NCBI RefSeq assembly: GCF_902686445.1
Contig: NC_062219.1
Coordinates: forward strand, 142,582,057-142,646,056
Direction of reading: 5' to 3'
Source: Sciurus carolinensis
Lineage: Eukaryota; Chordata; Mammalia; Rodentia; Sciuridae
Length of the DNA: 64,000 bases
Positions 13,206 through 24,534 of the stretch are shown here, piece after piece. Under the pieces are notes generated by a model. The model saw nothing but the letters and a program-made list of their open reading frames with translations, was not told the DNA's origin and ran no database searches. The position numbers and the translations under genes were made by a program. Numbering within the stretch: the first letter of the stretch is position 1; each line of letters begins with the position of its first letter.

Positions 13206-14231
13206 CTAGTCTATATGGTAAATAAGTGCGATGATCCAGAAGTTGGGATTAGCATACAGATATTTTAATGCTGGCTTTCTTTTTGTAAATTCCTTTAGCT
13301 TTTGTTTATCATGGAAGGATCTTATTTCATCGTCAAATTTGAAGGTAAGTTTTGCTGGGTATAAGATTCTTGGTTGGCATCCATTTTCTTTCAGGGCTTG
13401 GTATATGTTGTTCCAGGCCCTTCTAGCTTTTAGGGTCTGGATTGAAAAATCTGCTGATATTCTTATTGGTTTCCCTCTGAATGTAATTTGATTCTTTTCT
13501 CTCACGGCCTTTAAAATTCTGTCTTTATTTTGTATGTTAGGTATTTTCATAATAATGTGCCTTGGTGTGGGTCTGTTGTAATTTTGTATGTTTGGAGTTC
13601 TATAAGCCTCTTGTACTTGGTTTTCCATTTCGTTCTTCAGATTTGGGAAATTTTCTGTTATTATTTCATTGAATAGATTGTTCATTCCTTTGGTTTGTTT
13701 CTCTAAGCCTTCCTCAATCCCAATAATTCTCAAATTTGGCCTTTTCATGATATCCCATAGTTCTTGGAGATTCTGTTCATGATTTCTTACCATCTTCTCT
13801 GTTTGTTCCACTTTGTTTTCAAGGTTAAATATTTTGTCTTCAATGTCTGAGGTTCTGTCTTCCAGGTGTTCTATCCTATTGGTTATGCTTTCTATGGAGT
13901 TTTTAACTTGGTTTATTGTTTCCTTCATTTCAAGGATTTCAGTTTGGTTTTTTTTCAGTATCTCTAACTCTTTATTGAAATGATCTCTTGCTTCCCGTAT
14001 TTGGTCTTTTAACTGTTGATTGGTGCGATCATTTAATGCCTGCATTTGCTCTTTCATCTCCTCCTTCAATGCCTGCATTTGCTCTTTCATCTCCTCATTA
14101 GCTTCCCTGATCGTTTTAATTACGTACATTCTGAACTCCCTTTCTGACATTTCTTCTGCTCTGCTGTCATTGGGTTTTATTGATGTAGTATCTAGGTTTG
14201 TTTGGGACATTTTCTTCCCTTGTTTTCTCAT
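13206..14231 (-). pseudogene. L1 ORF1 protein, C-terminally truncated and read into host DNA
   Basis: An open frame of 341 codons encoding L1 ORF1p, the RNA-binding chaperone of the L1 ribonucleoprotein. Residues about 20-165 form a heptad-rich coiled coil full of Glu, Lys, Gln and Asn. The RRM-like domain begins near residue 168 (RPNLRIIGIEEG) and the C-terminal domain follows (RPTPRHIIMKIPN, and PAKLTFKFDDEIRSF). After the KRKPAL motif the L1 sequence ends at 13267, so about the last two dozen native residues are absent and roughly 19 residues come from the target duplication and flanking DNA. A second Met at residue 8 is an alternative start. The frame carries no internal stop. Residues encoded by 14035-14100 contain a tandem 11-residue duplication. 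Confidence 0.9.
14035..14100 (-). repeat. 33-bp tandem duplication in the ORF1 coiled coil
   Basis: Two head-to-tail 33-bp copies (14035-14067 and 14068-14100). They encode an 11-residue unit twice (EEMKEQMQALK then EEMKEQMQALN). The length keeps the frame and adds 11 residues, three helical turns, to the coiled coil. Confidence 0.9.
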
Positions 14232-15168
14232 AATGGTCAGTTGTCAGTGGGACCCTGAGATATTGCAGTTTTCCACTATTGGCTTATAGTGTCCCAGTAG
14301 ATTTCCAGTGTATCACCTCCCAGCCTTCAGTAGCCTGATGTCTTGGAGGAATCTGATAAAGCAGCTCATTCGAAGAATACTGCCCCTAGCCCCCTACTGG
14401 TTCCACGTTTTGGAACTGGCTCTGTGCGGAAATGCTCTCACTGTGGGCCTGCACCGTGCAGCTGGCCGTGTGGAAAGAGCCCACTGCCGGAGTGTGGAAG
14501 ACTACCTTGGGAAGACTCAAGCTGCCCTGCCCAGCTCTGCTAAGCCACCTCTATGTGGGCCTGCCACCCGGGCCGAGCTTTACCCAGTGGGCAGACTCAC
14601 CCGTGGCTCCACTTCAGTCCGAGTCTCTCAATGCCTCCCCTTCTTAACTCCTGGGTTCTGGAGTGACCGGGGGTGCAGTCTCCCTCTAGGCCGCCATCTT
14701 GGATCGCCCCGTGAAGAGAGCCCGCAGCCGGAGTGGGCAGTGCCGCCTGAAGAGGTCTCCGGCTGCCCTGCCCTTATCCCTGAGGCTGACTGCAGATCGA
14801 GGCTCTCCGCTGGTTCTTTGCAGGAGTACACTGCACTGCAGGGGCTCCGGGACTCGGAGCGTGCTCTGTTCAGACAGGCTCTCACTAGCGGGCCAGTTCC
14901 GTTCCGAGAACCTGGAGAAGCTGGCTGTGTGGGCGGGGCCCACCGCCGGAGTGCGCAGGACTGCCTGTGGATGACTCTAGCTGCCCTGCCCGGCTCCGAT
15001 AAGCCACCTCTATCTGGGCCTGCCACCCGGGCCGAGCTTTACCCAGTGGGCAGACTCACCCGTGGCTCCACTTCAGTCCGAGTCTCTCAATGCCTCCCCT
15101 TCTTAACTCCTGGGTTCTGGAGCGATCGGGGGTGCAGTCTCCCTCTAGGCCGCCATCTTGGATCGCTC
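14232..15168 (-). promoter_or_regulatory. L1 5' UTR/internal promoter with a duplicated ~247-bp module
   Basis: GC-rich leader of the young L1. A module of about 247 bp occurs at 14461-14707 and again at 14920-15166, offset by exactly 459 bp and nearly identical (for example 'gccacccgggccgagcttta' in both). In L1 sense each copy starts with a CCAAGATGGCGG motif, the YY1 site of L1 promoters (complement at 14691-14702 and 15150-15161). The outer copy lies at the very 5' end of the element. Two promoter modules in tandem recall the monomer arrays of mouse L1s, but these units are longer. Confidence 0.8.
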
Positions 15169-16670
15169 AGCATACAGATATTTTAAAACAGCTATTATCA
15201 CCATCTCTAGGACTTTGTTCATAATGGATGAACGAAGAGAAAATTTTAGCGGAAGACTAAAAAAATATGACTGAGAACCCAATTAAAATTTTAAAAATGA
15301 CAAATATGGTATTTGAAATAAAAAAATTCTCAAGATGACTTTAACATCAAATTGAAATGAGAAAAATGTCAATAAATTTGAAGGCAGATCAATAGAATAT
15401 ATATAATCTAAAAAACAGAAGAGGAAAGACTAGGAAAGAAAAGCATCTCAGTGAGCAAAACGAACAATGTGGAAAAGTACTAACGTGTGATTGTAGTCTC
15501 AGAAAAGGAAAGAGAGAGAAAGAGAAAAAACAATTTGAGGAAATAATGGTAATGTTTTCCCCAAATCTGGTGACAGAGATACATTAATAGGTCTAACAAA
15601 TCCAATGGACCCCAAGCAGGAAAACACAAAGAAAATCATGTCTAAATATATTAGAGTCAAACTCCTGAAAACCTAGTTAAAGAGAAACTTTTGAAAGCAA
15701 TTACAGATTAGCCACAGATTAAGTGAAATAAAATGAATTAACAATGATTTCTTGTCAGAAACAAAGGAAATCAGAAGACAGTGGAATCACGTTTCTTAAC
15801 GTGGCGAGAGGAGGAAAATAGCTGATTTAACACAGTGAAAAATAACATTTGGGAATTGAAGGCAAATTAGTCATCTTCAGAAAAATGGAACTAGAGATAA
15901 CTTTTATCAGCTGACCCACAGTACAAAAAATGCAGTGGAAATTATTTTAGAAGAAGGCACTAATGTCAGGGGCACCAGCCCATCTTCAGAAAATAACGAA
16001 GTGCCAACAATGAGAAATGCGGCCAGGCGTGAAAGATTATTTATTTCTCCTAGTTTATTTTAAATGCTACTATTTATTTTTTTAATTAAAAAAATTTTAA
16101 TGTAACTTTAAAGTGAAAACTTCTATTGGCTTTAAACCCCACACTAGATTATAAAATTGATGATATTTATAGATAAAGTTCACATACCAGCTCAAAAACA
16201 AAAGAAGGTAACTAAATCTACATTTTCTGGAAGTCATACTCTGCATAAAGCCGTCTGATGTTAAATCTAAGTAGACTGTGAGAAATTAAGGATGCATATC
16301 ATGATCCCTAAGGCAACCACTTGGACAATACCAAGTGGGATGACGAAGAAGCCCAAATCCATTAAAAAGGAATTCTCGAAAAGATCCAGTGAAGATAAAA
16401 TAAATTAAGGAAGTAGGAGCAGAGAAACAAGCTAGCACAAACCAGATGGGACCATCAGAAAACACTAATAAAATGGATGATCTCAACTCAAACATATGGA
16501 TATTTAGATTAAATGTAAATGAACCAAGCATTGCAATAAGAACTCAGAAATTCTCAGAAGAGATAGAAGAGTATGACCTAACATAGTATCCCCTCAAGAT
16601 GAAATGGAAATATGTAAATACAGATTACGTTGAAAGTAAATGATAGTAAAACAGCCTCGAGACTGCAGTG

Positions 16671-16789
16671 GGGGCTAGGACTGTGGCTCACCGGTAGAGC
16701 ACTTGCCTAGCATGTGTGAGGTACCAGGTTCGATTCTCAGCACTGCATACAAATAAATAAAAAATAAAGGTTTGAAAAAAAAAAAAAAA
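16671..16789 (+). mobile_element. ID SINE with long AT-rich tail
   Basis: Sense orientation: 'ggggctaggactgtggctca', 'gtagagcacttgcctagcat', 'ggttcgattctcagcactgc', then an aaataaataa-type tail with 'aaataaaggt' and 15 A. The B-box-like GGTTCGATTC is intact. It is nested in the ancient plus-strand L1. Confidence 0.85.
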
Positions 16790-18154
16790 GAAGAAGACCG
16801 GAGGGACTGTTTTAACATGGGATACAATAAATGCAAGTCAAATAGTATTACCAGACACGAAAACAGACATGCTGTAATAAAAAAAGATCAATTTACAAAA
16901 AGACACAGGAACTATACATGTATATGTATGTACCTCTCAAAAGATGTTCAACATACATGACATGAAAAGTTAAAAATTAAAGAAAGAGACAAATCCACAG
17001 TGATATTGGAAGATTTTTAACACCACTCTCTCAGCAACTGATAGGAAAAAAAATTTTTAATTGCCTGACTAACACTATCACTCTTCTTTACCTAATTGGC
17101 ATGTATGGAAAATCTACACCCAACAATTGCAGAAATAAATCTTCTTTTCAAGTTTCCAGGTAATGTTTACCAAGATAAAACATATGCTGCACCATAAAAC
17201 AAGGTTCAATGCATTTGAAAAGATAAAAATAATACAGACTATGTTTTGTGATGACAATGGAATTAAATTAAAAAACAAAGTATCTGGGGTTGGGGGTAAA
17301 TTCTACACATGGAAATTAAATACACATTTGTCATTAATTCATGTATCAAAAAAACCCCAAGACACATTAGACAATATTTTAAACTGAATGACAGTGAACA
17401 TGTATAGTGTCAAAATTTATGGGATAAAGCTAAGAGAGAGAAACACATAGCTTTTAAATGTTAGCTTAGGATAGGTGCACACTCAATAACTTTAGTGTCC
17501 CAAGTGAGGGAAAGAAGAGTAAATTAAATCCAGTGTAAATAGAGGTAAGGAAATAAAAAGGAGAAATTGATGAAACAGAAAACAAAAAGGATGATAGAGA
17601 AAATTTACAGATAGAAAACATTCGATGAATGTCTTTGGCAAAGATAACCATGTTGACAAATCCTACATAGATTAATCAAGAAAAAAAATGGGGAAAATGA
17701 CCAATATCAGAAATAAATATTATAGATCCTACAGATATTATAAATTATTAACTTTATACTAATAAATTAAAAACTTAGAGGGACCTGACATATTTCCTGA
17801 AAAATAAACACAATGTAGAGGAAGAAAATAAAGGACAAGAGAAAGACATCTAACTCCTAAACTTTGAAGAGAATGAAAGCAAAGTTTACTTAGAATCTTT
17901 ATTTCCAGCTTGGTTCTCATGAGACATATATCTGAATGAACACGAGGTTGACAAAATCCCTCCGATTCTCTTTTCTCCCCCAAATGTTCAGCATTGCTGG
18001 CATGCAGGGTACAAACTGGTGAGGCAGTTGTGAGAGAGATTTGAGAAGAGAGCTGTCAACACAGCACTCAGTCCAAAAACACCACAGAAACAGGCACCAG
18101 AGGTCTGCAAAAGTTCCATCGGGAAGAAGCGGTAAAATGACGCATGCGTGGTCT

Positions 18155-18540
18155 TGGTTCATTTGCTGTTGTTATAACAGAATTCTTGAGTCTGGGTAAT
18201 TTATAGAGAAAAGAGGTTGATCTTGGCCCACAGTTCCGGAGGTTGGGGACTCTGAGAGCGTGGTGCTGGCATCTGCCGAGAACCTCACGCTGATTAGTCA
18301 TAGTGGGAAGCAGGAGGGCAAGAAGGAGCTTGTAGAAAAAGCTGAACGTGAGATGTGGACTTGTTTTATAGCACCAGGGAGAGGAATGTGGGCTCTCTGC
18401 CTTCCGAAGCCAATGCAGGAATTTTGACTGTGAAATTTCACACCATAATAACTGAGAAACAGGGAATGCTGGTGTGGTTTGGCTTAGATCATGTCTAGTG
18501 GACTTTTGCCCAGAATGGAAGTCATGGTAACAGACATTCA
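18155..18540 (-). repeat. MaLR-type LTR remnant, antisense
   Basis: The + strand reads 'tcatttgctgttgttataac', 'gtctgggtaatttatagaga', 'cacagttccggaggttgggg', which is the antisense start of MST/MLT-like LTRs. The right border is vague. No internal genes are visible. Confidence 0.5.
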
Positions 18541-18828
18541 GAGAAATAATCCCAAGGTATATACACAGTCTGCCTGAAGTATGTCTTTAGTTGTCTGTCA
18601 AACTGAGTTGTCTGTCGTGGGGGTATTTATTGTTTTCAGAGCAATTAAAAATGTGTTCTTTATTCTATTAATCAAAATTGCTTTGGAGCTCCACAATATA
18701 ATTTCTGTCCTCTTCCAGAACAATCAAGAAAAAGGCAAGTGAACTGTCTGAAATTTGAGTTAGAGGCAGGTGTGATGCTTTTGAAATGTTGCTGGAACTC
18801 CAGCAAGGATTTGTTTTGTGTTTAAATG

Positions 18829-19235
18829 GTGCTCTGGTTTGCATGTAATTTATTCCCTAAGGTTCCTGTGCTGAAAGGTTGGTCCCCAGTGTGGAGTTGT
18901 TGAGATGGTGGAACCTTTAAGAGGTGGGGCCTAACAGGAGGCAATTAGGTCATGGGCCACTAAACTCAGAATGAATTAATGAAGGTCTTGTGAGACTAGT
19001 TTACATCTTATGAGAATGGGCTGTCGTAAGGGATCCTGGCACTTCCCCTAAATCCCTCTTGGGCACATGCTCCTGCCACTGTGATGCCATCTGCCATGAG
19101 GCCCTCACCAGAGCCAAAAAGATACTGGTGCCATGCTTTTTAACCTTCAGAACTGTGAAATAAATGAACCTCTTTGCTTTATAAAGTACCCAGCCTCGGG
19201 TATTTTGCTATAGCAACAGAAAATGGACCAAGACG
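18829..19235 (+). repeat. MaLR-type (MST/MLT1-like) solo LTR
   Basis: The sense-strand organisation is complete: 'tgctctggtttgcatgtaat', 'ggttggtccccagtgtggag', 'gaggtggggcctaacaggag', 'gccatctgccatgaggccct', 'ggtgccatgctttttaacct', 'gaactgtgaaataaatgaac' (with the polyadenylation signal) and the end 'agcaacagaaaatggaccaa'. It is about 400 bp, the expected solo LTR length. Confidence 0.7.
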
Positions 19236-20980
19236 TGATAAAAGTGGTGACACAAGGGTTGAATGATCCACTTCAATGAGCTTTCATTTTCTGTAAGGCA
19301 TTAGCAGATTTCTATTTAATTTTGATAATCTTTGTCTATAAAAGGGTCCAATTTTTAAAAACGGCCTTTGGGAAAAATTCTCCAGGACCATGCCTATGGT
19401 GACGTCTTTGAAACCAGAGCCAAACTGAAGAACTGTAATACAAGAAGAGATGAAAATTACTAATACCCGATAGTTCTTAATGCCTGATAATTATTCTAAT
19501 GGCATTATGTTCTAAATGAGTTCTCCTTTATTACAATCAGGTGTTTATTGTAAATTTTGATTTGAGGAATCCAGAGCTAGGTAACCAAACTTCATATAGA
19601 AATGAAACTTCCTAAGAAATTCCTGCGGGCTCAGAAAGATGATGCAGAATCTCTGTTCCAACGATAGAGTTTATTCAGGACCTTCAAGACATTTTCTTAG
19701 AACCGCCATAGCATGGCTCACCACACAACATCACACCAACATGCACTGCGGTGACTTCTCCCAACCTGAGGCGCTCTCTGTCACCTTTGCCATGGGAGCA
19801 CTGAGTCAGAGCACAGGGGACAAGGCAGAGCTTCTATCTACCGTCTCAAGCTCCCACATGTCCCACTCTGAGTTTTCTTTCTTATCACTCATTACTGAAG
19901 TTTCTGTGTATTCTTCCTTGATGACGTTTGAGAAAGCAAGATATGAAAATGGTTAAAAGCTTTCCAAAACATGGTGAAGAACTGTGCCAGTCGACTGGAG
20001 GTCAAGTAACTTAAATTTTGATACAAAATGTGATCTTAATTTCATGGTAGACACACACACCAAACTATGCACTTAAGTCAGGGCTTCTCACAAGTGCTTT
20101 AGAAACCACTGGAACTACTTCAGAGAATGGTCGGAAGCAGGTTTTCTCTTTAGGTTTGATGTGTGGAGGAATAGCCATAAGGCCACTTAATATTTGCCCA
20201 AGGGCCTTCCACTGAATGCACTAAATGTCAATGATCTTGTGTTAAGTGGCTTCTAGTGGAACTTCAGTTCTTCGAAGACCTCTCTTTTCAGAAGTTACCA
20301 TTAAAAGAACATTCCATTTCTGTGTAATGTCTACTGTGGGCACTTTGGGGAGATTCTAGTTAATTTGTTTTAAACATAATGCCATGAATATAATTATCAG
20401 GTATTAAATTACCAGTTCTTTGAAGAGGTGTTGGGGAGGTGTGGCGAGAGGAATCTATTTTATGAAACATTATTCTAAAGGACAGGTCCGACCATGAACT
20501 AGTAGGTGCTCTGGTATGTTGTTAAAAATCTGTAATGGGTGGTTAAGGAAATTACCAACAAGAAGCAGAAACTGACCCCACCAAACACAGGTTTTCGAAC
20601 AGATTCTGTCTCCATTAAGTGACTGTGAAGAGATTGAAGTTTGGGTAGGAAGCAATCCACAGTTGTCCCACATCTGGTAGTTGTTCCCATCCATTTGCTC
20701 AGTTTATACCTTGTTGGAGTCACAGACTTTCTAGCAGGGGTGCAGTGAACATTTCTGTTTCATGGTCAAAACAGAATCAGAGGCAAGGATGTTGACAGCC
20801 TGTTCGACTATTTTCTTTCCACGACCATATCCATTGTCTTGTTTTAATTCCTAAGAATTTTCTGGGAGGGAGCAAAAATGAGAATTTTGTTGTTTTTATG
20901 AGAATAATATTGAAATGATTGCTGCTATTTTTGGTGAGAAAGGGAACTTTGTACAATTATTTTAACTAAAAAAAAAAAGT
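19236..20980. other. Unclassified intergenic DNA
   Basis: No gene, RNA or confident repeat seen. The + frame at 19639-19956 (105 codons) has no recognisable domain and no splice context, so I treat it as chance. Confidence 0.35.
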
Positions 20981-21039
20981 GAGTTTTATTGATTTAAAAA
21001 AGAAAATCACAAAGCTGTGTCCTTCATAACCATAGATGC

Positions 21040-22200
21040 AAAACACCAAAATATGGGCATATTAAATCTAGCAATATGGTATAAGAATGATAAACCATGA
21101 CAAAGAAGAGCTTTATCCCAGGAATGCAAGGTTAATTTCACTTTCAAAAGTCAGTCAATTGAACTCATCATATTGACAAAGGAACAACACCACAGGATCT
21201 TTTTTTTTATTTTTAATATTTTTTTTTTTGGTTGTAGATGGACACAATACCTTTATTTTATTTATTTATCTTTATGTGGTGCTGAGGATCAAACCCAGGG
21301 CCTCACATGTGCTAGGCAAGTGCTCTATCACTGAGCCACACCCCAGTTCACAGGATCTTCTTAATGTATAAAATACACTTGGCAAAATAAAACACTCACC
21401 CATGATAAATTAAAAGAAAAGATGAACATCTAAGCAAACTAGGAATAGAAGGAAGTTTCCTTGACCTGATAAAGAACATCTATGAAAATCTCGCGGTTAG
21501 TATAACGCACAATGCTGAGTTACTGTAGTCCCTCCAGTTAGGCACAGGGGAAAGATTTCCCCTTTTGGTGTTGAAATGGAGGTCCTAGTCAGCGCAATAT
21601 GGCAATAAGATGAAGTAAGGAGCACAGTTTGTGTTGATGTAAAAATTCTAAGGAAACTACAAGCTACTGGTGGAGCAAATTTGACAATGTCACAGGTTAC
21701 ACAATCAATGTTCTGAAATCAGTTGTTCTTTTATGTTATCACAGCAAACAATTGGGAAGTTTTTGAAACTCCATTTATAGCAGCAATTAGGAAAACAGGA
21801 AATACTTAGAAACAAATGAAACAAAAGCATATGAGACCTTCATACTAAAAATTTGAAAATACTGCTGAGAGAAAATTAAGGAAAATTAAAATAAACGGAT
21901 ATGTACCACGTCCATAGATTGGAAGGACCACAGAAGCTTGGAAAACAATGAGGATTGAGGATTTATGCTATCTGAATTGAACACTACTAAAGCTACGTTA
22001 ATCAAGACAGCGTGGTGCTATCATAAGAATTAACAGATTATCATAGAGAGCCCAGAAATAGACTCATACTTATCTAGTCAATTAACCTCAACAGAAGCAA
22101 CAAAGAAACCCACTGTGGCAAAGGACAATCTTTTCAACAAAAGGTGCTGGAAAAATTGGATGTTTAAAAGGAAAAAGCTTATGCATCAGGAGTTTGAAAT
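21040..22200 (+). mobile_element. Old L1 ORF2 fragment, interrupted by an ID SINE
   Basis: The plus strand resembles the ORF2 region downstream of the reverse-transcriptase core: 'ctttatcccaggaatgcaag', 'gaactcatcatattgacaaa', 'ctggaaaaattggatgttta'. All frames are broken. It is split by the SINE at 21202-21348, whose target duplication proves the two parts were once continuous. Confidence 0.7.
21191..21359 (-). mobile_element. Long-tailed ID SINE with 11-bp TSD
   Basis: Antisense ID with the longer tail: the + strand shows 'ggttgtagatggacacaata', 'tttatttatttatctttatg', 'ctgaggatcaaacccagggc' and 'gctctatcactgagccacac'. The duplication cacaggatctt lies at 21191-21201 and 21349-21359, giving a body at 21202-21348. 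It is inserted into an old L1. Confidence 0.92.
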
Positions 22201-23965
22201 TCTTCGGCCTTCCTTCTATCTAGTATAGACATCTGGTGTTATTCCTTTTCTATGTACGCATTGGTAATCTAGTATCAGCTCATCCAAGCACTGTTTCTGC
22301 TAATGTGGTGATATTCCTACCACACAGTAATTCTTTCTTTTTTTTTTATAAAATAATATTTTTAAGTTATAAAGGTAATAGTTTCTCATTAATGACAGCT
22401 CCAAAAATAATATATAAATTTATCCATGACTACACAACTCAGAAATTATGAAAATGACATTTTGGAGTGGTGCTCCCTTATCTTCTATATATGATATCAT
22501 CATACAATATGTATAATGTATTTCTGAGCCAAATGTTAATTTGCATGCCCTTTTTATTTTTTTGAGACTTCTTGAGGTTCAGATATTTTTGTTTGCATCG
22601 TGTCGATATTAACTTTAATTACAACCTATTTTATGACTTTTGTGATTGTAGTTTTTGACAACATAAATTTAAAATGGAAGCTATATTCAAATCATACTTC
22701 CAATTGGGATCTATTTCTAGAGTATCTGCCAAACTCATAAACACTCTTCTTCCATGGCAATTGCCCATTTCACAATGTACTTCAATGTTGAAGTAGCACA
22801 ACTCAAGGAGGTAATTATGGAACAAAGCTATTTTTGTTATCCATAGTTGATTTCAGTTTATTTGTATGTTTAGTTCTTCCCTTGCCTCTGATGAAATTTA
22901 AGAGGTCACAAAACAGCATTTCAACATTACATTTAAATATCCTGTTACCAAAAAAAAAAAAAAAGAAAAAAAACCACAGAAGCCGTCTCCAGGCAGCCAA
23001 ATTTACAGTAGACAATGTTCTGTGGTCACATATGATTGTTCAAGTTCTGGCAACCTGACTTAAATGGGTCAATTGTGGTCTCACCCAGGAATTTCAAAAT
23101 TTGTTCCAAGAGTGGAGTTAATCTCTTTGTGTGGCCAGCACGTGGAGCCCACTTTGTGGACTGAAGACCTGGATAAGGTAGTCTTCAGAGAGAAAGCGAC
23201 CAAGGGGAGATCTCACAGGAGGGAGAAGCAGAGACTTATCCTGGACAAGAGCGGTTCCTGGGTCCTGTCAGCTGCTGGTTTCACTTCCTTCCAGAACTCC
23301 AGTTGCAGTCCTCTCTTTGGGTTCTGTCAAACTTCTTTATCATTATGATATTCAACTATCAACTTTTTTTTTTTTTTTTTTGGTCAAGTTGTTGCATTTC
23401 TGCTAAGAGCCCAAATAATAAAAAATAAATAAATCAAATGACTTGCGTGAGGTTGTTTCCCATAAAACCAACCTCCACTGATAATATGTCCTTGGCGTCA
23501 CACATGGTGAGGCCCCTTGCTTATTCATTCCCTGAATCTAGGGGTCCATTTTGACTGTCAGTGTATAGCACTTGCCGCTCACTCACCAAGGTGCTGAATG
23601 TTGAGCTACCTAGACTGTCTCTTCTCTCATGAAGCTTCATTGTCAAACCAGAGAAGAGAAACTGTCAGAAATGTTTAGAATTTGACATTGTGTAACTCCT
23701 TCAGATTATTTTTTCCCTAAAATTCTATTCCCTTCATGTTGTTCTTAGAAAGGAAATATGGTCTTGCTGGTCTTGCTATTTTTTCAAATGTAGACAGTAA
23801 GTTGAACACTAAGAATGAAGCACTTGAAATTTTTGGCTTTTGAATGTCATTGAGTTCTGTTTTCAGAAATTTGGCCCTGGTTCAGCATACATTCATGTGA
23901 CATATTTTTAGTGTTTAAGACAAAACAATGACCTTTATTCCTATTGCTAAACAAAAATGCTCATC
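22201..23965. other. Unclassified AT-rich DNA with homopolymer tracts
   Basis: No gene recognised. An A-tract with one interruption lies at about 22951-22974 and a T-tract at about 23365-23382. Neither is attached to a SINE body that I can recognise. Confidence 0.35.
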
Positions 23966-24530
23966 GTGTTAGTCAGTTTTCTGTTATGAGAGCAAAATAC
24001 CCAAGATAGTCAATTTAAAAATAGAAAAGTCCATGATCCATTGGCTCTGTGGCTTTAGGCCTTTGATGAAGAGGCTCACTGTGGTAGGCGTACAAGGCAG
24101 AGCGAACCCACTCACGTCGGGGGCCAGGGAGCAAAGAGCGAATGAGGCGGGGGAGAGAATCCCACCTCCTCTTCAAGGACCCACCCCCAATGACATAAGG
24201 CCCACTTCCTCTTTGTTTGTTTTTTTTTTAACTTATGGTCCTGGGATTGGATCCAGGGACAAGCATTCTTCCACTGAGCTCCACCCCCAACCATTTCACC
24301 TTTTTATTTCGAGACAGATTCTCACTAAATTGTCCAGGTGTACCTCAAACTTGCAGTCCTCCTGCCTCAGCTTCTAGTTGATGGAATTACAGGCCTATGC
24401 CACCAGCCTGGGCTGGCCCTCATCTCTTAAAGTTTCTGTCAAGTCCTAATCATGCTGCCCTGGGGACGGAGCCTTTAACACATAGGTCATTGAGTGGTAT
24501 TCAGCATCCAAACTATAGCACCAATAGAAT
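23966..24530 (-). repeat. MaLR-type LTR remnant, antisense, interrupted by a SINE
   Basis: The + strand begins 'gtgttagtcagttttctgtt' and resumes after a nested SINE with 'gccctggggacggagccttt', ending near 'catccaaactatagcaccaa'. The start and end motifs fit a MaLR LTR read backwards. The dimeric SINE at about 24219-24414 lies inside it. Confidence 0.5.
24219..24414 (-). mobile_element. B1-ID dimeric SINE
   Basis: Antisense dimer: T-run, 'gattggatccagggacaagc', 'ttccactgagctccaccccc', then the B1 half 'gagacagattctcactaaat', 'gtcctcctgcctcagcttct', ending 'gccaccagcctgggctggcc'. It is moderately diverged. Confidence 0.8.
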
Positions 24531-24534
24531 TTTT

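Larger units (their letters stand above)
13251..15186 (-). mobile_element. Young L1, 5'-complete but 3'-truncated in ORF1, with 18-bp TSD
   Basis: A minus-strand L1 spanning 13267-15168. It comprises a GC-rich 5' UTR (about 14232-15168) and most of ORF1. There is no ORF2, 3' UTR or poly(A). Identical 18-bp sequences (agcatacagatattttaa) lie at 13251-13268 and 15169-15186. Reconstructing the empty site gives TATTTT/AAAAC, a canonical L1 endonuclease site. The 5' end starts a few bases before a YY1-type motif, as expected of a complete L1 5' end. It lies inside an older L1 on the opposite strand. Its clean coding frame and sharp TSD indicate a recent insertion. Confidence 0.9.
12500..17960 (+). 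mobile_element. Ancient L1 (L1M-like), plus strand, host of nested insertions
   Basis: A-rich + strand sequence that tracks an old L1. The piece at about 15520-15800 matches the ORF1 region in style ('caatttgaggaaataatggt', 'aaactcctgaaaacctagtt', 'tttcttgtcagaaacaaagg'). The piece at 16800-17500 is ORF2-like. Frames are broken throughout. It is interrupted by the young L1 between the duplications at 13251-13268 and 15169-15186, and by an ID SINE at 16671-16789. The borders are approximate. Confidence 0.6.

Noticed and set aside
14308..15186. 292-codon plus-strand frame antisense to the L1 5' UTR
   Set aside because: It is antisense to the L1 leader and its repeated modules. It has no recognisable domain and is explained by GC-rich composition.
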